Positions 37,144 through 49,000 of a DNA stretch of 64,000 bases are shown here, piece after piece. Both the position numbers and the translations under genes were made by a program. The DNA is from Syncephalis fuscata. Lineage: Eukaryota > Zoopagomycota > Zoopagomycetes > Zoopagales > Piptocephalidaceae. Where the stretch lies: assembly GCA_025786725.1 (NCBI GenBank), contig JAHLTZ010000003.1, forward strand, positions 744,001-808,000, written 5' to 3'. A model generated the notes under the pieces. That model was not told the origin of the DNA. It made no database searches and saw only the letters and a list, made by a program, of their open reading frames with translations. Positions within the stretch are counted from its first letter, which is position 1. Each line of letters begins with the position of its first letter.

Positions 37144-38740
37144 GGTGAAAGTAGATTACTTGAACCAGTATAGTAGTGGAAAGCCAGCACGATGGTAGCA
37201 ATGACCGTTACCGTGATAACGGTGCAATGTCGTGTATGACCTGCTGTTGTTGTTGGTTAACTTCGTTCTTGTATCGTGGCTATAATCGTTGTCGGTTTGT
37301 TGTAGAACAACAATCGCTGTAGCAATATAAAGTTACGCAATCAACAAAAGTAGCTATTTAGTACACTGCAATAATATATCGTGTAGAAGGTAGAGATGGC
37401 AGCGGTCGTATTTATAAATGCACAAAAGTCACTCTTAATAGAATGTATGCATATATAGTAGTGAAAGTGTAATAGAAAACAAGTGTAATGGCAATATAGG
37501 TGGATAGCTATATGAGTAGCTATAGCGCTAATAGATAGAAGGATGGCGATAATGAGATAGTGAGATAGTGAGATAGTGAGATAGTGAGATAGAGGGAAAA
37601 GAAAGAGTCAAAAGACGATAGTATACACTGTCAACAGCTACAGAAGGAGAAAAGAAAGCTCAAATAGGAACTAGTTGTCGATGATATGTTTGGCTTGATG
37701 TAGGAAAAAAGAAATACCTTGTCTTAGAACAGCTCCAATAGTATTGCTTTCATAACCTAGAGTAATAATAACACAGCTAGGAGTAAAGACCAAGTACAAT
37801 GGCCACCATACACCCTACACAATGACTATTAGAGATAAGCGAGAGAAAAGAGAGCAGATAGAATAAGCACGAGAAGTCAATCGTTGTATATGGTTAATAG
37901 GATATGCCTTACAATGACTGATTGGTGGGTGGATTGAGCGTGCGTGCTAGTTGGTTGGTTTAAAGAATAAAAGTGAATTCCATAAACATAAGCCCCATAC
38001 AGTTACACTACCCAAATATCCACTAATGATTTACGTGGTTCTACCAATGCATTTGTCCATTGAGTGGCATCGTGAATAGGCCGTTGCTATGGTAGGTAAA
38101 CAGTACACTGGACTCCTTTTTCTGAAGGTCCTTCCTTCCTTCCTTCCTTCCTTTCCTCCTCACTCTCCTTCAAGCTCACATTGTTTTTACAATCCTATCT
38201 GCTTACACCGGATCTATATTCCCCGCGGCAACCACATTATTGGTTTGAGTAGCGCTACTGTGTAGCACCATTGCTGTTACAGCTGCAAGTAGGTGCACGT
38301 GCCAGTTCGGTAAGGGGTCATTTACAAATCCGTACACCCCTTTGGTTGCCATTGCATATATCTAAAGATCACTACTGATAAGCAATTGGTTGGTTATGGC
38401 CATCCATCAGTAGAACTATTATTGATTTATGTTTGTATGTTTGTATGTACGCTGTATGTACATATAGTTGCTGTATACCGCAAATGAGTGAGACTTGTAG
38501 TTTTTCGCTGAATCGGTTTTTCTTATTTACCGACCATCATGGTTTAACAGCATATCGGTCCATGCATGCTTAGTGTGACGGTCAATTTGCCGTGTCTTAT
38601 GGAGCTTGTGTATAGACTGCATAGACTAGTTACGCAGGTCATTAATCCCCTTGTATTTATTATTTTGAAGCATTTTACTTTAACCCCCTGCCCTTCCCCA
38701 TTTTTTGGAAATAAAATATATATTGGAAGTTTTACTAGAA
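37144..38740. other. Long intergenic region with simple repeats
   Basis: About 1.6 kb upstream of the histidine kinase. It contains an 8-bp tandem repeat (unit GAGATAGT, about five copies at 37554-37594) and a (CCTT)n tract at about 38130-38157. GTTTGTATGTTTGTATGTA repeats lie near 38430-38450. No open frame is convincing. It probably includes a long promoter and 5' leader. Confidence 0.5.
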
Positions 38741-38749
38741 TTTAAATAG

Positions 38750-39400
38750 TGTATACACAATTGTAATGAATTTATACATGTTAAAATAAATACATTATAT
38801 ATATATGTAGCTAGTAAAGCATTATATTATCTTTTAAATATACAACGTGTCACATTTTATGCATATTAGAAGTGTTATGCAATGATACTTTCTAGATAAT
38901 AATATATTCAGAATACTCTTTTCGACAATGGTGTCATTGTTTTAATGACAACATTATTCTATGTTTGCTTATCTTATCTGTTATCTATTTTTTATTACAC
39001 TTATTGTTTTATTAACGGCATATCCTATAATTATATTTGCTTTTATGTAATTGTTTTTATTCTTTGTTTTATTTTACTACTTGAACAATTAACTAAATAA
39101 TCAGTGATATCATTGCTAAGATAGCTAATGTGGTTGTAATTGTAGTGAATGTAACTCATTGTAATATGTTAATATTCGATCAATCTTTCTATACATGGCC
39201 AACAACAACAATGATCAGTTTCAAATGTTTCAAAGAAAACAAATAATATGTTATATTATATATTCAATTCAATTATTAACAATATTTTAATAATAAGTAA
39301 TATAATTATGTCACGTATAACAACGGCATGACTTTAATTGGAACAAATTTTACTTTAAAGACTCAAAATAAAATTTAGCCATTTTTTCCTCTACCTCGGC
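38750..39400 (+). mobile_element. Decayed dispersed repeat, copy C
   Basis: The block TCAATCTTTCTATACATGGC followed by CAACAACAACAATGATCAG (39180-39220) matches copies A and E. GGAACAAATTTTACTTT (about 39339-39355) is the end block shared with B and E. The left part (38940-39090) matches about 42190-42340 in copy D. No coding frame is kept. Confidence 0.5.
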
Positions 39401-39597
39401 TATAGATACAAGACCAATGCATTTAATAGTGTTATTATTACTAATATATAGTAGTCGTATTAGCAATAACAATAACTAATAACCAATAGCTAATAGATAA
39501 ATAAATGATAATCAATTTGTTTATTTTAGGATTAAAACTATTGAATAGCTTTATTACGGTTTTAATTAACGCACACATATGCTCATTCATTATGTTG

Positions 39598-41249
39598 CTA
39601 TCTATCCTTGCCCAGTTCTACCTTTTGACGAAGTGCTCTATCAGCATTGTAGATAAATGCATCGACTAGGCCAGCCACGGTGAACACACCGCCAATGACT
39701 GCACACACACTTGTCAAGAAGGTAAGGAAAGACCGATGGTTTTCCGTATAGATAATGACCATAGGAGAAATCTCATAATTAAAGAACAATCCTATATAAA
39801 TCAATACATGGTACATGCAGCGTACACGTGCATAGATGTATGCAGCAGACATTGTGGTGATAAAAGTGCGAATGCATAATAGAATATCGGTGTAGAAGTG
39901 GATAAATATTCACGAGGATATATGCATGCGTGTGAGTGATATGACATTCATGCATTCAATCTATTCCATCTTACCTGGTAGTCCTTGTTGAATGGGTTGT
40001 GCGTGTTGAGTAGCCGCATACTGATTTGTATGAATGGTGGTACCATTAAGGTACACAGCCTTGGTACCGACTACTTTGATGAAATATTGATAATCACATA
40101 TATCCTCTATAATATACATATATTAGTATTTAATAACAGCATTATTATCATTATTGTTATAGACTTACCGGGACAGTCATGAGTATGAACATCTTTGGAT
40201 TGACCATCTAGTGGATTAACTACATCGCTTATCTTCTCACCAAAACGCAGTTCATGAATTTCATGAGCAAAATCGTATTGGCGAGATAGATAGGGCATGA
40301 GATCGTGGACATGGCCATTTGATCCAGAGAAGGTGCGACCAAGTGCCAGATGGAAATTACCGGCCACTTTACGGACACCTAATTTACCGTGTAGATTGCA
40401 GCCTTCCTTTTCTTGAGCCAACATCTTTTCACTCCAGTGTTCTTTAATACACTGTAGTCAACAGAATAATAAATAATAAATACAATACAATACACCATAC
40501 TTACCTGTTCAATTTCATCAGCATTTGTAAATGACCAGCCTTTACGCATGTAAGCATCGCGCACTTCTTCACAAGTATTACAACAACCACTGGGTGGTTT
40601 TTCACCACCATAACAATCACCACAGTAATTGGGGTCTTTTGCTTTTACTAATCCTTGAACACTTTTGGCAGCACCGGTTGTACTATCACCAAGTACTAGA
40701 TAATAAAATGAATACACCATATTATACGTATATTTATCTTACCTTTCTCTTGTTCCTTTTCAATGATATGTCCATCGGAAGTGAGTCGAACTTTAGTAAT
40801 ATCATGCGATGTATCCGATTGTTCCTCGCCCGTAGCATCCATCACATGAACACCCAATACTGTAATAATATGACTATTAAATGATGTACAGCCGTATACG
40901 ATGTGCTTACCATAACAAGGAATTTTAGGCAACGTAATATTAAGCTCAATACTAAGACGCTCTTTACGCGCCTTGTCCACGATAAGCTGTGGCTCAATAT
41001 GCACCTTCATATAATCGTTGAATTCCGAAATAAGTAGAATAACCATGATAATACCACTAACAATAGTGACTATAGATTCACGTTAGTTAACCAGCATCTA
41101 AAGTAGCCAACTGGCCTGTCTCGCTCTATTTCCCGCATCTTTCACTTACCCAGTGCACCTGTCTTGGTACGAACACGGAAATCGTCTAATGTTTTGGCAA
41201 ACGCATCAAAGCGCTGCATATTTTCGAATATACTTCCTTGTTTGCCCAT
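39598..41249 (-). CDS. ERV46: ERV46/ERGIC3-like ER-Golgi cargo receptor subunit
   Basis: Starts MGKQGSIFENMQRFDAFAKT at 41249. The first membrane span (VTIVSGIIMVILLISEF) follows. The lumenal part holds the family Cys cluster CGDCYGGEKPPSGCCNTCEE and the segment SFSGSNGHVHDLMPYLSRQY-like (actual: TFSGSNGHVHDLMPYLSR). The second span comes near the end (FFNYEISPM, then LTSVCAVIGGVFTVAGLVDA). The protein cycles in COPII and COPI vesicles with Erv41 and retrieves cargo. Frames are intact across seven exons. One intron (39974-39792, about 183 bp) is three times the usual length here and contains an in-frame-looking ATG segment. The C-terminal KxxR-type tail (ELGKDR) is weakly like a retrieval signal. 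Confidence 0.9.
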
Positions 41250-41539
41250 GGTGTCAATAGCTTATGTCGCGGTTTTGTCGAGATGCATGCACCCTTGTGT
41301 ATCAAATAGCTAAACTAAAAAAGCTTAACCAGCAATCTCACTAAAGAGACGTATCTCTGAAGCAATCAAGAATAGGACAGCAACGGGTTTATTGCCGGTG
41401 TTGTTAATAGTAATACTAGTTAGTGTTCAAATGGCAAATAAAGGAATGAATAGGTAGAGATGAGCAAGTTAAGCTTTCTCTTTATTCGCTGCTATTGTAT
41501 TGCCAGATTTTAACTAAGGTGAATAAAACGTTACTGGCC

Positions 41540-42660
41540 AATCATCGTCTGTGATGAAATGTTCATTTTACGCAACCCATTGTAATGATTTAAATAATTG
41601 ACCATGCTTAAATCATCATTTACAATAAACATTAAGCAATGCTGTTGTTTATTATAATTTCCATAAAATATAATTAAATATAAAAGAAGATTGTATCATT
41701 AATAATTTTAAGTATTTCAATAAAACTTGCCTTCGATATCTAAATTATTTTCCAGGAAAGATTAAACCTGCGTTCTCGGTGGTGATTGTGTTGATTTGAA
41801 ATGGTCTGACAAACTCAGCTGGTCTGTCATTCCCACTCCATATTAATTTATTAATATGAAAAATATTATTACTGGCCATGACATCCCAATTCCACACCAC
41901 TTGGCAGTTTTGACAGACTAAGGTAGTGTATTGAGTATGACCATTTATACTATTTTTTATTAACTCTTTCTCTTTCTCTCTTGATGGATCACTATTTAAT
42001 TACAAATACAAAGGCGTAGTTTAGAATAGATATGTTTACAGATATTTTATTTAACATTCAATAAACACTGTGCTTATATACTGAATCTGATGTTTAAAAG
42101 TCTAGTTGTAATTATAATATCATGTCTATGTAAATGCATTTGTTTATGCATTAATATTTATCCTTCTTATTTACTGATGACATTGTTTATAAATATACTG
42201 GTCTTTATTGTTTGTTGTTTGTCATTATTATTACACTCATTGTTTTACTGTTGACATTATTTTAAGAATATACTTGCTTTTATGCTATTGATTCTTATGC
42301 TTTTTTATTCTATCACTTAAGCAATTCCCTCATCGGTATTTCAATTTGTTCATAGTCTTTTTATGTGCAATGCCATTCAATTTATGGATTGCATATATTA
42401 CATTATTTATTAATTAAATAATGACAATATTTTTTGTACATTAAAGTATTTATTAATGATTTATTGTTTTTTGGTGGTCAAATGACTACATCTAATAACA
42501 TCCAATCTATTGAACATGATGATGGGTGGTGAGTGACATTAAATGTCAAACCATAACGTTTTAAATACTTTACAGTAATATAATATGGATTAAAATTGAT
42601 TTACTATTATCATTTATCTATTATTTATACTATAATAATAATAAATTACAATAATTATCG
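41540..42660 (-). mobile_element. Decayed dispersed repeat, copy D
   Basis: About 1.1 kb sharing blocks with other copies: near 41610-41640 with the far end of copy A (reverse strand), near 42190-42340 with copy C, and near 42476-42600 with copy B (GGTCAAATGACTA, GAGTGACATTAAAT). No open frame of note. It may be two nested or rearranged copies, since block orientations are mixed. Confidence 0.45.
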
Positions 42661-43111
42661 ATCTAATATTATTTACTGCTTATTATGATTATATACATTA
42701 ACATATACGAGTATATAGCCTGTTTGCCATCAAAGCTGCTATATACTTTGGTTTGCTTAGATTGTTAACATAGTCATTGTGCTAGTTGCTATACATGATG
42801 AATGTGGTGGCCAAATACCGCCAATAAATTACCAAGTGTAATAAAAGTCAATTTTCTAATGACAAAAGTAGCCATAGAAGGTGTCATTATCAAAATACTA
42901 AAACATAATCATACTATAGAAGATGAAACAATAGATCAATAGTTTAAATAAATAAACAACGCAATATCAATGTCAGTAGAAACATGCACAGTATATCCAG
43001 TAAATAGTCCCCAGTCTAAAGCTAGGTATTCAAAGCTCATTAGCCGTTTACTTTAAAGCCCACATCTAGTATAATAGAAATTGACAAAACTATTTAATAT
43101 ATACACAACGG
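42661..43111. other. Intergenic, no gene seen
   Basis: AT-rich 3' flank of the ATG16 gene. I see no coding or RNA signal. Confidence 0.4.
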
Positions 43112-45763
43112 CTATTTCCAAATACAAATATCACCAGTAGCATCGGCACTAGCAATACACACATCCGATGGTGCCCAGCAAACCGTATTTACCGATCCAC
43201 TATAAATAAGACGTTAGAATTGTTACTATTATAGATAATAATGGCTTACTTGTGTTCGGTTAATACTTCACAATTGGACGTACTAATTTTCCAAAAAAAT
43301 ACACCGCCATCTATTAAGTAAAAATAAGCGTATTATAAACACCATAAATACTATAATGTATACTTACTAGAACCACCAGCCATTACATATTGACCATCGG
43401 GGCTGTAAGAGCATTGATTAATAATATTCATATTGTTATTATTATTATTATCTAATTTACCTAAATACACATCGAGTCCAATTGGCTCCTACTCGATATT
43501 TGTCATTGCTATAGCATGTTGTTATTATTTATACGAGAGTGTAAATATTGTAAATAATAACCTTAATTTATTAAAGTTCTTGAATGTTCGTGTATCTGTA
43601 ACAATAATGTTATTATCACGAGCTGCCGTCAATAACTGATGGCCATCTGTAAATATATATATATATAATATCAATATATCAATATGTCAGTATATCAGTA
43701 AAATTGCTAATAGTGCATTCTATTTAATACCTCGAGATATTGCTACTGATGTCACTTGACCAGTATGTAATTTAGTAGCTTCTTTAAAGCATTTTCCTGA
43801 GCGACTATCCCAGAATCGAACCGCCGAATCAACATGTCCAGAAACGATAATCGTTCTAATAATCTATTAATATATAAATATACACACTATATACTAGGTA
43901 CTTGCCCATCATAATCCCCTAGTGTCACACTATTGCAACTAGAAAGCGAAAATATTGTTTGATTGCCTAATGACATAGTATACTTAGATATTGTCGCTAT
44001 AATGACAGTAATTCATATTACATACAATAGCCCTTGTTTAAATCCCATATTTTAATAGCTCGATCGTGTCCACCTGATATCTATGGACAATTGTATTAAT
44101 GACTATAGTATAATAAGTATTGCTTATACTACATACCACTTGTGTGCCATGACTATTAAATACGGCAGAATACACTTTACCGACATGGCCAGTCAAGGAT
44201 GCCTAGTAATTAAACAGTTAGTCTATTAAACAATACTATATTATCGTTATTATATATATATTACCCGTTGTCGACCCGTTTCAGTTTCCCAAAGATGAAT
44301 AATATTATCATTTGATCCAGCTAGTACTTGAGATCCAATCATATTAAACGCTACACACATTGTATCTCGTGTACATCCCGTAAGTGTACGCGACAGACTA
44401 CCTATAGCATATAAATTAACTTAATCTTTCATTCTATATCTATTTATATGTACCTGTTTTAACATCCCATAGTTTAACTAGATTATCGGCTGCTGTTGTA
44501 GCTAGCCATGTACCATTATCTGATACAGCCATATCATAAATCTGTTCTTTATGGGCCGACTAATAATTAACAAGCATTAGATGACTATTTCTAAAAGCCT
44601 ATTATCTTACTATAGTAGTTGCCAATTGAGTAGGTGCTACTGATACTAATGACCGCTGCCGTAATCTATTTAATACAAATAGATTATTAATGGTCTATAA
44701 TAGAATAGTATAAACTCAATTAGACAATACTAACGATGGTTTTTGCGTAATATCCTCAATATTGTCTGTATCTGACACTTGAATCTTTGGTCTATTAAAT
44801 GTGCCATTAAGTGTAAATATAGTTAATTTAAATCTATTATTACAACATCAATTATTAATCAACGACCTACGGCTGATCCACAAGAATAACTGCATTCATA
44901 TCATCGGCCTCTTGGTTCATCTTCTGTAACCAACGATCCAATAGTTGTTTATTTTCTATTTCTAATGTTTTAGTACGTTCATCCATTTTGTACAGTTCCA
45001 ATTGAGCTGTTGATAATTCATCTTGTAGAACCTATTCATATTAGTGTATTACTGTCAATATTACTATTGCAATATCTATTCTCTTTACCTGTACTGTGAC
45101 ATCCTTTTCGCGTAATTGCTCTCGTTGCATATCAACACGAGATGTTTGCACTTTAAGTTCATCGCTTAACTGTTCAACTCTATAATTAATAGAATTAGTC
45201 TTTTAATTATACGGCCACTACTGTTGAGTTATACTTGATCTGCGCCAGTTCTTCCTTGGTTTTTGTCTCCTTTAACAGTTCATGTTGTTCAATGAGGCGC
45301 TGTTGCGTATCTTTATGTAAAGTGCGTAGTTGTTCAGCCTCTTCACGCATTCGTACCAATTCACGCTCTAACAATTGACATTGCTCTGCCGTAACTACCA
45401 CACTAAATAGGCCGTGAATATGAACACAATTGTATATCTATATATCTATATATCCATATAGAATAGATTGTACAAACCTGCTTGACTTTAGTGTTTGGTG
45501 TTCATGAGTCAGTGCGTCGAGTAAGTGTTCCAGCTCTACATTTCGCGTCATATATTGTGAAAGATGTAGATTCAAATTATGGTCTATAGACATATACAGT
45601 AGGAGCAGTAGTAGAAGAAGATAAGGTGTTTAGCAGAGTCCGCATATACACATCTTTACAGTAACTTACAAGCCAAACACAATTTCCGTTGTGGTTTTAT
45701 TGCCACATCTCGTTCTTCCAACCGACTAGCAAGTAATATTTGCCAATGAGAAGAAGTGGCCAT
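43112..45763 (-). CDS. ATG16: ATG16 with C-terminal WD40 propeller (ATG16L1-type)
   Basis: About fourteen short exons from 45763 (MATSSHWQILLASRLEERD, the helix that would bind Atg5) to the stop at 43112. A coiled coil follows (LERELVRMREEAEQLRTLHK, VLQDELSTAQLELYKMDERT). The family signature is IENKQLLDRWLQKMNQEADD. Then comes a seven-blade WD40 region: HKEQIYDMAVSDNGTWLATT, VLAGSNDNIIHLWETETG, SLTGHVGKVYSAVFNSHGTQ, VVSGGHDRAIKIWDL, IIVSGHVDSAVRFWD, and finally VNTVCWAPSDVCIASADATG. Atg16 with Atg5-Atg12 directs Atg8 lipidation at autophagosomes. The WD40 region, as in animals, amoebae and plants, binds membrane and cargo adaptors. Yeast Atg16 lacks it. No frame breaks. Divergent from the nucleoporin gene. 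Confidence 0.88.
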
Positions 45764-46077
45764 ATTTAACTAACAAGATGCAATTGACTGGTTATTGGCA
45801 GTGTTATGTAACAATTGAGATAAAAAGAGTACTGTTGATACAACAAATTGTGGCTGGTAATCATCATTACGTATCAAAGTTATAATTATTCTTTTTTATA
45901 AACAATAGCCACACACACACACACACAACGTTTATTGTAAAGTATTCGCGTTATTGATTTTACGATCTACTCTCTTTGATTAATCAAACACTTATTGTGC
46001 GTGACTAGTTATATAGTAGCTACAGTAGTTATATCTAGTGAGTTGAGTGACTATTATACACTTTGCCATGAGTGGAT
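45764..46077. promoter_or_regulatory. Divergent promoter region (ATG16 / FG nucleoporin)
   Basis: 314 bp shared by two divergent starts. It contains a short (CA)n tract at about 45910-45928. No other site is recognised. Confidence 0.45.
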
Positions 46078-49000
46078 TACCTATTGAAGAAGAGGTGAAT
46101 GAACATGAAGTGAATGTAAGTAGTGTTGGGTAAGTAGTTGTTACATAGACTTATACACGCTGTAGTTTCTTCAACTTAAACAAGTTAAAAATGATACGGT
46201 TATTAAAGTAACTGAAACGGCATTTGATCCGGACCAAGTACCGGCTAGTGCTAACTTGCTTGTCGTATCTAATATTTATGGCTACGTCATTATTGGTACT
46301 TTGAATGGTAAGTATCTATATTATATTATATTTTATATAGTACAGTATACCAATATTATTTATATTTATATATATATATATAACTAGGTCTGATGTATGG
46401 ATCGACCAATGCACTATTATCTGCTTATAAGGATAGCGCTAAAGATCCAAAAACAATACATAAACCACGACGACATGTACGCCTTCCAATGAAGGATGGT
46501 GCAGTAATACGCCAACTAGCATTATCGGCTGATGAACTTGTAGTGCTTATTGCTCTATCTAATGGTACAATACTGTGTATTGAGACATCATCATTAGAAT
46601 ATGCGGTAAATATAACATACAAATATAGAATAGTAATATATACAAATATCTAATAATAGAATAGGATAAAACATCGATTTATAGTCGTATTGAACTTGAA
46701 GGGGAAATTGCTTATTTACTACCAAATCTAGAAGCCTTTAAAGATATGTGTGCTGTTGTTATGATGAATGGACAATTACGTCTATTTGATATAAAACCAG
46801 GCACTACTTCTACACCAACTACTATAGATTTGAATGGTGAACAAGCCATTTGTGGTAAGTAATGATTAAATATAAGTTAATTGATCAATATCCATATGTA
46901 TATTTATATCTATATGTATATCATATTTATATGTATTATTAGCTTGTTGGTCTCGTAGAGGAAAACAAATTATTTGTGGTATGAAGTCAGGTCTAATTCG
47001 TCAATATACACCTACTGGAGAATTGAAGCGAGAAATTGCCTGTCCACCCTCATTATCCCAACCATCTACTGGTAATTGTATAATATATATATATATATAT
47101 ATATAATATAATATAATATAATATAATATATATATCTAATGTATATTGTTATTTAGTACAAGCCACATTATGGATAGAGACCAATGTCATTCTAGCTATT
47201 TATGCACCCGGTCCTGACGAGAATGGAGAAGTAGATGAAGCAATGAAACATGACTATGGTGTCTATATGATATCACAGGCCAGTAAAGGAGCACCATGGT
47301 GTTATAGAAAAATGCCAGATCCATGTCCACCATGGGGTATGTTAGATAGATTAAGTCATTTCTATTTTACTTGGTTAAAAGATTGGTAAGTAGATGGGGT
47401 ATAGAAGAGTAGTAACTACTCATATCTAACATATACACTATAGGTCATCTATGGGAAAGCATATTATTTGTATGGCCAATAGTCCTTCTACCGATATTGG
47501 TATTATTGGTGAATCATTAGATACGACAGAAGGATGGCAAGTATGGTTACCTGCCGATGAAAGTGATCGGGCTGCATTGCCTCTACCACAAGATTCAATG
47601 GATACAGCACCAATTGGATTAGCATTAAATACAGTTCTATTAGAAGAGGAGGGTGCAGTATCATGGCCATTATTAATTGTCTATACACTTGAAGGCACTC
47701 TTGTATGTTATAATGTAATGGATACGAAACAAGAAGAACAAGGTCAACCGTGTTCATTAATGCAAGCACCACAACCATTACCTAATACATTAGGTGGTAC
47801 GGCTTCAATCATTTCAAAGAGAGAAATTGCTACTCGAATGGCCAGTAAATCTAAGGAAGCATCAGTAACAACAACGAGTATGTCCAAGCCAACTACATCT
47901 GCTACTCAACAACAAACATCAAATACCAAACTACCAGGCAATGCATCATTAACCGCACAGCCATTTAGCAAACCTGGACCTATTTTAAAGTTTGGTCAAT
48001 CTTCTTCTAATTCTACTACTACTACTTCTACTTCTACTTCTACTTCTACTAATCATCGAGCAATGGGATCAACTACTGGACAGTTACAACAATCATCTGG
48101 ATCATCTCAAAAATCAGTAAGTATTAATTAGTGTCAAGTACAAGTGTAATTAATACCAATGGATTAGATTAATACTACACAGCCTTCTACATTAACAAAG
48201 GTATACTACTATACATTAATAAGCTATTAATACCAAGATTAATATGATCTATTTTGTTACTAGCGTTTATCTGATGAATATTTTGCTACACTTTCATGGT
48301 TTGATTCAGAATTACAATTGGTAGGGTAATTGTATTTATAATATTAATAACTAATTGTTTAAATATAGCTATTTAACGAACTTGGTACGGCATTTGCATT
48401 TATCGATGATATGGCAAATGATACTAAAGATATATCTATGCCTTATACTGCTCAACATATGCGACAACGTTTGAATCAATTAAATCAACATATCTCTTCA
48501 TTAAGAGGTCTAATACTTAGTGAAGAAACAGAGGTTAACCATTTAGGGAAGGTATTCCTTATGGTAAGTATATTATAGCTATAATGAAATAAGTATTTAC
48601 CATATTATACAGTGGAAGGAAAGAGTACAGAAATTAAATATTGGCTTAAATCGCACGGCAATGAAGTAAAATCAGATCAATCACAGCTGTTAGAACAACT
48701 TGATCCATTTTTTGTTGATTCAGATCAAACACTTCGTAAAAAGACTGAAGTAAGTAATACTAATAAGTAACAATAAATTAATACTAATTAATACTAATAT
48801 GACAAATAGGTAATAGAACGACAATTAATGAGGTTGAGAATTGGTTACAATCACAGTATAATAGAACAAAAACTTCAATGTCTTTATCATCAGGCCGGTA
48901 AGATACAGTAGTTATTAATATTATTAATACTAACCTATATAATTATATATTATTAGAACACAGCCACCATTACATACTATTTGTCAAGCTATTGAAAACA

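Noticed and set aside
43112..45763. PRP19 or other WD40 protein as identity
   Set aside because: There is no U-box at the start, and the ENKQLLDRWLQKMNQEADD segment and blade sequences fit Atg16 better.
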